Positions 54,154-64,000 of a stretch of DNA of 64,000 nucleotides are shown one piece after another; the stretch's first letter is position 1; each line of letters starts with the position of its first letter. A model generated the notes under the pieces. The model made no database searches and had not been told where the DNA came from. It saw nothing but the letters and a program-made list of their open reading frames with translations. Source of the stretch: Erpobdella octoculata (lineage: Eukaryota > Annelida > Clitellata > Hirudinida > Erpobdellidae); the NCBI GenBank assembly GCA_963978895.1, contig OZ022239.1, forward strand, positions 34,076,042-34,140,041. Direction: 5' to 3'. Both the position numbers and the translations under genes were made by a program.

Positions 54154-54430
54154 AATGTGTTTTTGAAAGTATCTGGTGTTGAGTGCCTGATCTTGGCAGC
54201 TATTATGAGACTCTCTGTTTCACCTTTGAGACCCGAGCTCTTTAGCCATGACATGGTTTGCTCTTTATCTGTTGTTGGATTGTCAAGGTTTCTAAAAAAT
54301 TGTCCATGAAGAGGTTTCATTTTTAAATTATTAGTTTTTTCGATGAATAATTTGTTTTTTAGCTGGTTTTTTTACAAATGTCAGAGGTTGGATTTAAAAT
54401 AGAGTACTTATTCTTGATTTTAGCAGCTTC

Positions 54431-54994
54431 TTATTGAATTGAGTGTTTAGTGGCATGTTGGTCAAGGAACTTTGTAGCGTTTGTGATTTTGTCTGGTTCT
54501 GTCTGAATGTAATCACAGAGATCAACAATAGCAAGGTTGTAAGCTGAAATCAAATCGACTAGACCTCTTCCACCATCACATCTCTTGATGTAGAGTCTCT
54601 CAACATCAGCCTTTGGGTGATGAATTCCTCCTATCATTAGGAGCTTTCTTGTCTTTCTATTAATTTTTTCAATTTCATTTCTCAACCAGTTTATAATGCC
54701 AAAACTGTAAGTCAGAACTGGAACTGCTAAAGAATTAATAGCACTAAATTTATTTTTGGAATTTAGTTCAGTATTAAGGACTTGTCTTACACGTCTGTAG
54801 TACTCTTTTTTTATTTTGTCTTTCATTAGAGAGTGTTGTATACCATCTTTTTCTTCCACACCAAGATATTTGTAAGTTTCGGTAGGTTCTAAGTTTGTAA
54901 TGATTATATCATTGTCCAGTTTGATGTTTTGGTTGGATTGTATTTTACCATGCTTGATGGTGACTTTGGAGCATTTTTCTAAACCAAATTCCAT
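54431..54994 (-). pseudogene. R4-like RT thumb and linker region
   Basis: 'FGLEKCSKVTIKHGK', 'ETYKYLGVEE', 'LNSKNKFSAINSLAVPVLTYSFGIINW' and 'HHPKADVERLYIKRCDGGRGLVDL' are typical of RLE-type LINEs after the RT palm. It is open for 187 codons, separated by frame breaks from both neighbours. Confidence 0.85.
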
Positions 54995-55057
54995 TTTTAT
55001 ATCATCACTAAACTTTTTTACTAAAGTTAATTCATCATTTAATTGTGATTCACTATT

Positions 55058-55604
<547 letters not shown>

Positions 55605-55838
55605 GCAAAATTGTGAAGCAAGGTCTGTTTTCTAATCTGTGTGAAATAGTTAACTGTGCAATTAGGTAACGGACTGTACACATTTGGCTGAATTATTGTG
55701 GTTTTTTACTTAATTGACTCTAATGCAGAGCTATCCATAGGTCGGGTCGATCCATGTGTTAGATCGGGTTGGGAATTTTCGACTTGTTATGGGTTGGGGT
55801 GGGTCGAATCAAAACTTTATTGAAATTTTTTTTCAGGG

Positions 55839-56035
55839 CAATGCACCACATCACAAAAGCTGGAGCGAAAAATGACGGATCGTACGTATGTGTAGCTGTA
55901 AATGTAGTCGGAGCGGTCAACAAAACCTTGGAGGTTTCAATTGACGGATATCTCAGTCGGTCTCCATTGAATCACCAGAATTTTTTTCTACTGCTTCTGT
56001 TGAACTTGCTGATGTTTCAAAAATTCTTTTGGTAG
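55839..56035 (+). pseudogene. LRR-Ig gene relic (second half of Ig domain and tail)
   Basis: Starts at the codons for 'AMHHITKAGAKNDG' and continues to the hydrophobic C-terminus, about 90% identical to 27338-27540. The first Ig cysteine, LRRs and leader are absent. An AATAAA-like signal follows at about 56116. Confidence 0.85.
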
Positions 56036-56039
56036 ATGC

Positions 56040-57500
56040 AGAATGAATTTCTTATTTTGATGAATTGCTTTTAAGTCCACATTCAAGTCTTGCTGTTTTA
56101 TTTTTAAAGCAGAGCAATAAACGTTTGAGCTTTAATATTTTGTGTTTTAATCGATATCAATTTTTTCAATAAAGGTCATCACGCAAATGAATTTTTTTCG
56201 GAAAAGTTCAACATTTTTGGAATATCTGTTTTTATTCAATAATTTTAAAAAAAAATTCAAAAAAAAATTCAAAAAACAATTTGTCGTATTTTGAAACAAA
56301 AATATGAACATGATTATAAACATTAAAATGAGCATAAGCATAAAGATAATTACGAACTTGAACATGAGCAAGATTTTCAGAGTAGGCGAAAAAATTGAGG
56401 TTTCATACAATCAAATATAATTATTTCAAATTTAGACAAAACATTTCCAAATAAGCAAAATATTACCTCGGTGATCTTGCTTACTATTTCTAATCATTAC
56501 GTCCATCTTTGACTTTTAGCGTGATCAAAAAATGCAATAACTAAAGATGATATTATAGAATTGTCTCACTTTCTTAGACCCACCCTGTATACATGAACAT
56601 AAACAGAAACACGAACGTCAGTCAAAACAAATTTAAATGGCAACAACTACCAAAAAGATGTAGAAAATAAATTGAAACTTATGTATTTTTCCGAAATAAA
56701 CAGATTTAAAAAAGAAAACCGTAAAAGTGTTTTCAAAGACATCGCATCGATGATATCTTTACTAATTTAGCACGCAAAGATGTGTTAAATAATTACAAAA
56801 ATCTCATCAATCAATTGAAACAAATATAAGTTAAACAGTAAGAAAAGCTTTCAAATTTGTAACTTTTCCGAACAAACGGTTGCAATTGTGTTGTGGTAAC
56901 AATTCTGTTGGATACTTGTTGGCACGTCATCTTTTGAAATGTTGCTTTTCAATTTATTGAATTGTCGATGTTTTACAAAAAAGATTTGTTTTTTTTTTAT
57001 AAAACTTTCTGAAAAATGAATATCAGTAGATGAGTTTTTTTTTATAAGTAAATTGTTGAAAATTTCGAAACATAGGCATTCGAACAACATGAAATCTGTT
57101 AGCTACTGAGAAACTTAAAAAAAACTAAAAACTAAATTTTATTTTATTTTTAAATTCAATAATCATATTCAAAATGAAATTACAGCAATTATTAAAAATT
57201 CAACTCATATTGTGAAGCATTTTTTTACAACTATAAAATATTTTGAGTATACAATTTTAGAGGCTCTGTTTATTGTTTTATGTATAAAACAAACGATTTC
57301 TAATTTATTTTTCAAGGTGTAAAACTTATATTAACATTACCGCCATTTTTGCTTGCTTATCTGCTTGCTTGCTTAATTGCTTGAATGTTTGCAAATCTTG
57401 AAAGTGAAAATTAAAAACTTTTAGAAGTGCGGTGGTTAACTTATAACCGAGATTTATTCACAGGTGCTTTGTTTGCCTTCAGCTGATGATTGTCGACTGC
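56040..57500. other. Non-coding part of segmental duplicate
   Basis: Diverged copy of 27.56-28.5 kb, with degenerate 'cataagcataaa' hexamers at about 56300 and an insertion at about 56.4-57.4 kb. No gene is seen. Confidence 0.6.
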
Positions 57501-60207
57501 TCAGAGAGTGACCTGTCTAAAGTTGACAACTGTTTCTGTCCCTGATTGAAAAGCTGAATCAATATTTAAAAAATGTCATTTGATTATAGTTTTAAAATAA
57601 ATCTTATTACAATAAACATTTAATTTGTTAGACTTAACTAAATTTGAAATACTACCATCTGGATAAGAACTAAAAATTCCAAATGTTTTTGACTTATGAC
57701 CTCAGTTTGATGTTAAATTACGTAAATCCGTAAACACCAACTAATTTTTAATAAATTACCATCACTAAACTAAAATAAATAAATGAAAAAATTTTTTTGC
57801 CTAAAATGAAAAATAACCACCAAGTTAAAAACTTCAATTCTAAACAAAGCCGTTTTGGTTTTCAACAGATTTGATTAAAAAAGCATACTAACCTTCAATA
57901 GCAAATTCAACGTAAAGAGGAACAACGCCGTTTCTAAATTGAAACAGTGTCTTCTCAGTGTGGCCTTTTTGAATGGCGAAAACAAACTTTCCTCTGTACT
58001 GGACTGAACTGACCTGCAGGCCCAAGGTGCTGAGGTAATCCTGGATGAGATTAAGGTTCAAGAACGGTTCGTCGAAAGAGTAGCCAAGTACAACCGTACC
58101 AATTGGTAATCCCTGGAGAACATGGTACAATAATTATAATTTAGTTAACAGCATTTCATAGAAAACAAGTGAACCGTAAAAATCTTTGTTTATTAAAAAT
58201 CCTTTATATATTTGAGATAGAAATTAGAAACACATTTAATGCAAATATTTTTTATGAAGATATAAGTCAATAATTCTAAAAACTACATGAATGAAAAAAA
58301 ATTTTTTAGTGTAAAATTGATATCTGCAATCATGAAAAGAAAATCTGAAAATTATTGATTAAATTGGTATAAAACAATGTTCCATTATAAATAAAAAATC
58401 GAAATAAAAATCTTTAGATCTATAGTAATACGTGAAATGATTAAAAGTGTAATTCAAAATTTGTTGTCTTTCAATGAAATAAGCAATGACGCAATATCGC
58501 GTTGATTTTTTATCATTGCGTTCAACTTAAAAATTATTTTGTTTTTGTTTTTGTGATTGACTATCTCAAAATTAATGTTTGCTCCTCACGAGTCTATGGG
58601 CCAAGTTTCACATCGATTTAATAACGGGAAAGGGGGTTGTACTCAGGCAGACTGAAGAAAGGCAAAGTTAATATAAAGGATAAAGGATTAAAAATGGGAT
58701 TGCATTTCTTGTAATAGCTGTTCAACGTTTCTCGTTTGTTTGTAAAAAAATTCAAAAAGTAAAATTGTTATTAACAAGACCAACAAATTTAGGATCACAA
58801 ATGATAGATTTGTGAAATATGTAAAAAAAAATAATTTTGTGTGTATGTGACGTTAAGCATACGCCTTATCAAGACAAATCTTGCTCAAAGGCGAGAAATG
58901 GTCCTTACACAAACGCCACCCATTTAGCTATGTGAGTAAACTCTGCTTAAGGGAGTTACGCTGGTGACGCCGGCGATGTTCGATCCACCGACCTAAGGAT
59001 CAACAGGCGAACGCTTTACCACTATGCCACCAGCGCCTTAATTTTGATCGTTAGAAATTCAAAGTTCAACAACTCACCACGAAGTAGTTCTGCAGATTGT
59101 ACGCTTCAGCTGTGTTATCAAAGTACACGTATTTTCTCAAGTTGCTTGTTTGACAAGTCAGTGTATCAATCTCAGTTAGTATTATACCTCGATCATTGAT
59201 TTTAATTCTGTTGACTCCAAAGACGTCTATAAACCCGTCAGTGAATCCCGTAACTCCAACTTCATCCATTCCAAAGCTGATTATGTTCAGAAAACAAACC
59301 TCTGCAATTTAAAGTAAAATACATCAAAATAGCGTTAGATGTGCACACAAATCACCGGCAAAGAAGAAATTAGGCAAGGTTTTTCACAAGATACTTTGGT
59401 ATCAAATCTAAACAGGGACCATCAAGCCATGGTGAGACAATATTAACCAATATGTAGTCAATCTGCTTTTAACTTTAAATTAAGCCATACTATCAGTCAG
59501 TGTTCGGAGCTTTATATAGTCGTTTCTACATTGATATAATGTTTTTAACATTATATATAATAATTACTAATTTTATAATTTGCTTGATAATAAAAATGTA
59601 TACTTGTAATTCATTTTTAGTCTTCTATACACATGTTGTCTAGCATTATAATTGTAATGTTTACAAATTCTGACATCAAAGGAGCTATGCAACAAAACTG
59701 CTCCTACTTAGAAAAATGAGAATCATTCTGTTTCTGCATAAGAACTGTCGTTATCACTTTTAACAGAAATTGTACTGTCTGATGCCTGAGTTTTCTAACT
59801 TTTTTAATTATTTAAGTTTATTTTACAACATTCAATAAAAATTGTTAAACCAAATGAGAATTGTCAAACAAACTTCTAGAAGAATATAATCGGCAGTTTT
59901 CTAATTTTTTTGTAGTAACTCCAGCCTGGAGATCGGTAAAAAGATTGCAAGCTGTGGTCTGAGGAGACAGTCTTGTGACTTGGAAAGCGGAACACGAAGA
60001 TGTTTTAGTGCAGAGGGATCCACACTTCAAGTTTGCTGATCTGGGATCAGACAAAAAAATCTTTTCTTCATTCTGCTTACCGGTTGAACACGAACACATT
60101 ATATCGGTATTTTTGACCAGAGCAGTATACTTGGCACTACCAGCAGTCATCGCATCGCTCCGAAAATAAATTGCCATAAACAATATCTTAAGTGTGGCTG
60201 CTTCCAT
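57501..60207 (-). CDS. Gene D: secreted PAN + ILEI/FAM3-domain protein
   Basis: Four exons: 60207-59874 (334 nt), 59301-59078 (224), 58112-57893 (220) and 57541-57501 (41). Phases 1, 0, 1 join to 272 residues without a stop. Exon 1 encodes a leader ('MEAATLKILFMAIYF') and a PAN-like domain with two extra residues relative to gene C ('MCSCSTGKQNEE', 'LKCGSLCTKTSSC', 'ENCRLY'). Exons 2-3 encode an ILEI domain ('VCFLNIISFGMDEVG', 'GTVVLGYSFDEPF', 'YRGKFVFAIQKG'). The last exon ends 'VNFRQVTL'. Most exon differences from gene C leave the frame intact, consistent with both being functional. A SINE lies in intron 2. Confidence 0.88.
58968..59038 (-). repeat. tRNA-derived SINE head
   Basis: Minus strand: 'TGGCATAGTGG' (A box) and 'GGATCGAACATC' (B box) with tRNA-like spacing; an anticodon arm is not convincing. 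It lies within intron 2 of gene D and is missing from gene C. Confidence 0.6.
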
Positions 60208-61175
60208 TTTAATCTAATTTTCAAGGGGTAAATTTCTTTGGGTCAAAAACTCAAATTTAAATTTAAAAAAAGTTAGTTGTTAGATTTTCCAGTTGAATTG
60301 CTTAAACCGTTTAATTAACGGCTTACGGCATTATGGATTGGCAGAAACTAGTACAAAACAAGACAAATTACTGATGCGTGCTGTACATTCATTAACATTA
60401 AATTTTCCAAGCATCGGAGATAGTAAATGTTTCACATAAAAAACAACAATTCAGTTTCAGTGAGCTTAAATACATCTGAATAGGATAATAATTACAGCGG
60501 TACTGCCATTGATCAATCCATCTTACAGACAACTGCTGTAGAGCCAACTATAATCATTGCCAGTTCTTGCTCACTTGAGTATGTCTTGTAAGCGTCCTAA
60601 TCTACAATGTGCTTCTTGTTCTTAATTAACCCCAGCATGTGTGTTTTTATTTCATTGTGCCGCTAATCGTTTACAAAACGATGATTGAATGTACAGCTAA
60701 AAAAATGTATGTGTTTACAAATACATTTTTAAGTGTAACCTTTTAATTATAAGAACTAGAAGGCTTCAAAATTTTTAAACTTTAAACTGCTGCAATTCTG
60801 TCAAGTTGCTGCATTCACTCAAATCAGTTGATTTCTATGCTCTTTGCGTTTCAATTGTTGTAGTAGAATACATATTGTTCCGTACGATGTGCCCACGCGA
60901 TTTTTTTTTCACAGGGTTCTTTTATTTGAGTTTAAGAGCCCTGTAGTGTTTTTTTCGTTATTTTTTTCAATTTATATACTCTTCTCGTCTTTGAATCTTT
61001 CATGAATATTACTTCCTTTAAAAACTTATTTAATTTAACTTAATAAAAATATTTTGTTTTTTTTAATATAGTTTTTTTCAGACAAACATTAAATAACGTT
61101 TTTACAACAAATAACACGTTATTATAGTTTCCTCCATTAACAAACTTGTACAGTGGAGTTATTGTTATATTAAAA
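60208..61175. other. Upstream flank of gene D, duplicated
   Basis: Matches 32508-33320 upstream of gene C, including 'gagcttaaatac', 'attacagcggtactgccatt' and 'gcccacg(c/t)ga'. Conservation reflects the duplication; a promoter probably lies here, but I cannot place it. Confidence 0.6.
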
Positions 61176-62050
61176 ATTAGAATGCTGAATATTTTATAAT
61201 TATATAAGATGCATAACAGGATCAATTTTCAAATTATTCTATGCCTTTTTTGGCTAATTAAAACAACATCTTTTTTCATCAGCTCTGGTGATATAATAAA
61301 ATGGACAAAATATTCAAATTAAAAAGTAAAACTGGGACAATCAATTTGTCTAGACTTTAAATGCCTACTTTATAAACAACTGTTGAGAAAATGTTTTAAT
61401 AAGTATATGTAAACAAAAAGTTATGCCTGTTGAAAATCAGTTGAATCTTTTCTAAATTTAGAATCTTTGATTTTCAGTCAAGAGTATAACTTCTTTAGTA
61501 AAACAAATGGTTATAATTTTCAGCTTTAGTTTTAATTTGTTAAATGTTATGGAGATCTGGCAAATCGACTTTCAGCAATAGCATAGTATTTTAACTAATT
61601 TTACTAATTCTAGTTATAACCTGGCAAAGGTCAACAAATTTAATTAATGATAATTGCAGCGACACTTAGCAGCGTTATGCAAAATTCTAAAATACATTGG
61701 CTACATAGCATACCTACATACAGACATATTAAATTACGTATGTTCATTTTGCCCTAGTAGAGTTGGTTCACTAACTTGAGTAGACAATTCTCAAGTGGCA
61801 GAGGAGGTTCCAAAATGTCGGTTGGAGACAAAATCGATATATCATCCAGTGAATATTTAAAAACTTGATGTGTATTGTTAAAATGATGCATCGGGTTTGT
61901 TACAATATAAAATCTTTTTATGGATTATTTAAGACATAAATATACGCAAAAACTTTATCGCACCTGGCGTGGTGATTGAAAGCCTTGTGCTTCCGCAAGA
62001 CAACAAAGTACCAATCTGTTTATTCTCTTGCTAGTAATTGAATTGAATTA
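61176..62050. other. AT-rich intergenic region
   Basis: No exon, RNA gene or recognised repeat is seen. Confidence 0.5.
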
Positions 62051-63420
62051 TGTAAATTAAATTAAAAAAAACTAAAAAACAATGTAGCGAACGAAATAAA
62101 ATAATATTGAATTTCTTTTAAAACGTTTTTTGCGATTGAAAAAGGAAAATTTATTTGTTCATTAATCAAACTAAATTATGGTTAATATATAGTGAAAAAA
62201 TTTTTTTTTGTTTTAGCAGCTTTTATACATTTTCTACGGAGCCTAGTGATTGCAAATTATCTAATAGGTACTCTTGCAGAAAACTTGCTTGCAATCACAC
62301 CATCTGAACAACATTTTAATAATAATAATTATTATTAATCAGTTATTTATTCATTATAACTAAAATACTTTTAAAATTAAATACAAATTGTTATTACGTA
62401 CTGTTACCTATGTTTGCTTTTCATGTTTCAAAAACATTGTTTCATGTTGTCCAAACTCGTCTTATCACCTGAGGCGGCGATTCATCGAAATCTTTGGAGG
62501 GGAGGCGAAGAGTTTTTAAATTCAACGTAAAGAATCTTCAAAATCAAATGATCTTGCCAATATATACTATAGTATGTTGTATTCTCATGAAAACATTATA
62601 TTAATTTAAAAAACAGTAAACAAAACTATTAACTTTTATTTAATATTGAACGCAGACAAAAAACGTTTAAATTATGAATGTAACAAAAGCTATCTAAAAG
62701 AAAAAAGGTTTTTTAGCAGATATATATGCTAAAACTAAGTAGATATAATTCATAAAATACTACGTTTATCAATTAATCTAAATAAATAAGCTAATAAAGA
62801 TATTTTTCTATTTGGTGGAACAAATCCTGGGGGCGTCGCCCCCCAGCCACCCTCAATCGCCGTCTCTGCTAATCACTCTTTCAAAGGGCAACTTTAGTAT
62901 TGTGAACTCAAGATAAAATAATGCATTGTATTTTTAAAAAACGATTTGTTCTTATTTTTTGAAATTCATCAATCAAATCCTATTGTTTAAATATTAAAGG
63001 TTTTTTGCTTATGTGGTTCATAGAAATTATTAATCACAAAAGCAAAGTTTTAAGAAGACGTAGGGCAAAATGAACATACATACGTACATTGTAGCAGTTT
63101 TATTGTTTTTGAATCAGTACAGACAATACCGTTTTCCGATCTATTAATTGCTTTCAAAATATGTAGATTTTTAGGTGAGCGTCAGACAAAAACTTGAAAG
63201 CTAAAATCAATCGTTTTTTTCATTTTGTAAATAAGTTTTAATTATCTTTTTGTTTAAATTCTTTGATATATTGTTTTATTTTTCATTTTCATATAGGCAT
63301 GCATAATTGTAAGCTATAAATTTGAGAATGTTGTTGTATCAATGCAAAAGAAGACCTTGAAATAGTCTTATTTGAACACAAATTGGTTTTCTGCAACTTT
63401 ACAAATTATTTCCAAAAAAC
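62050..63420. other. Segmental duplicate with transposon-empty sites
   Basis: Matches 37.25-37.40 and 42.33-44.1 kb. It lacks the 4.9 kb Helitron (junction 62161/62162) and the hAT-like element (about 63315). A stretch at 62.46-62.9 kb ('gggggcgtcgccccccagcc') is extra here and may itself be an insertion. Confidence 0.7.
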
Positions 63421-63784
63421 ATGTCATTTATATTTCAAACCAGTAAACTGATGTTAACCTCGTTTTTAATTTGCACTTTACTTTTTAAAGCTGATGCGCA
63501 TGGAAAGCTTTTTAGAAAATTAATTACACCCGACTTTCGAAACTTATGCGCTATGGTCAATGGTAACTGGACAAATAAATGGAACAATTCTGAAAAAAAT
63601 GATGTCTTACTGTTTCGTAATACTAAATTGAAATGTTCAATTGCTTGTCAAAGATTAGGTAGAAACTGTGATGGTTTTTAGATTGAAAGAACATTTGAAG
63701 GTCGACTGTCATGCAATATTATTCAATGGTCGTCCGTAGAAGTTTTGGTCAAAAATGATTCTTGTCAGCTTTATACTTATCAGA
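63421..63784 (+). CDS. PAN-gene exon 1 with internal TAG
   Basis: Start of another PAN gene of the cluster. The leader ('MLTSFLICTLLFKADA' from the second Met at 63451) is followed by the PAN pattern 'NLCAMV', 'LKCSIACQRLGRNCDGF', 'LSCNII' and 'DSCQLYTYQ'. The exon is 364 nt and ends 'caga|gtgagt' in phase 1, exactly as exon 1 of genes A, C and D. A TAG at 63679-63681 falls where relatives have the Gln of 'AFQ' or 'AIQ', so CAG to TAG is likely. It may be a recent null allele, a sequencing error or a recoded stop. Later exons are beyond the window. Confidence 0.65.
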
Positions 63785-64000
63785 GTGAGTTAATGATAAA
63801 TTTTTTTAAACTATTCAAATCGCTAAAGAAAATTGCAGAAAAAGCAACCCTGAGATTGTGCGTTTGCAAAAAAATTGTTTTTGTAAGTACTTTTAAATAT
63901 AAATTGTATCATAACTAAAATGACAGTACCATTTAGTATTTATTTTTATTTTCAATATTTAAAATCTTTTTACAAATTTTTGATTAGGTTTCAATTTCTG

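Noticed and set aside
55769..56035. Stand-alone Ig gene
   Set aside because: Begins mid-domain without the first cysteine or a leader; it is the duplicated tail of the LRR-Ig gene.
58968..59038. Functional tRNA gene
   Set aside because: A and B boxes are present but the arms do not pair; a related decayed copy at 22.2 kb indicates a SINE.

Overview
This is a eukaryotic, intron-containing, AT-rich genomic window, almost certainly from an invertebrate animal. A mollusc, perhaps a gastropod, fits best: secreted PAN/apple, ILEI/FAM3, collagen-C1q and LRR-Ig genes stand among long simple repeats, Helitrons, Penelope-like elements and RLE-type LINEs. The phylum is inferred from this family mix; no marker gene settles it.

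Layout. 0.5-13.2 kb (+): four exons of a multi-PAN gene, all entering and leaving in phase 1, separated by Helitron material, a MULE, a decayed P/THAP9-like transposase and microsatellites. 15.1-16.4 kb (-): a complete four-exon collagen-C1q gene. 16.4-20.0 kb: intergenic, with one tRNA-derived SINE. 20.1-24.2 kb (-): gene A, an intact PAN+ILEI gene, and its decayed neighbour B. 25.6-27.6 kb (+): a two-exon LRR-Ig gene. 28.5-32.5 kb (-): PAN+ILEI gene C, with Helitron, LINE and Penelope-like insertions in its introns. 33.3-48.3 kb: almost solid mobile DNA, namely a Helitron concatemer with inverted copies, a 4.9 kb Helitron whose empty site survives at 62.16 kb, three hAT elements, a Harbinger-like MITE, hammerhead-like Penelope 5' ends and a gag-protease-only LTR element. 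49.5-50.8 kb: a nearly perfect 1.25 kb (ACTC)n array. 51.2-51.5 kb: relic gene E. 53.1-55.6 kb: an R4/Dong-like LINE lying between TAA arrays. 55.8-60.2 kb: a relic of the LRR-Ig gene and the intact PAN+ILEI gene D. 63.4 kb (+): first exon of another PAN gene, carrying a nonsense codon.

How it fits together. The coding content is a cluster of small secreted proteins made from PAN/apple, ILEI, C1q, LRR and Ig modules, which suggests extracellular recognition or signalling; that role is inferred. The cluster grew by tandem duplication (A/B) and by segmental duplication: 22.5-33.3 kb matches 49.0-61.2 kb, and 37.25-47.9 kb matches 62.05-63.6 kb. The duplicate copies act as internal controls. They reveal intact splice structures, pseudogene lesions and exact empty sites for several transposons. 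Genes A, C and D reconstruct to in-frame four-exon genes with nearly identical exon lengths.
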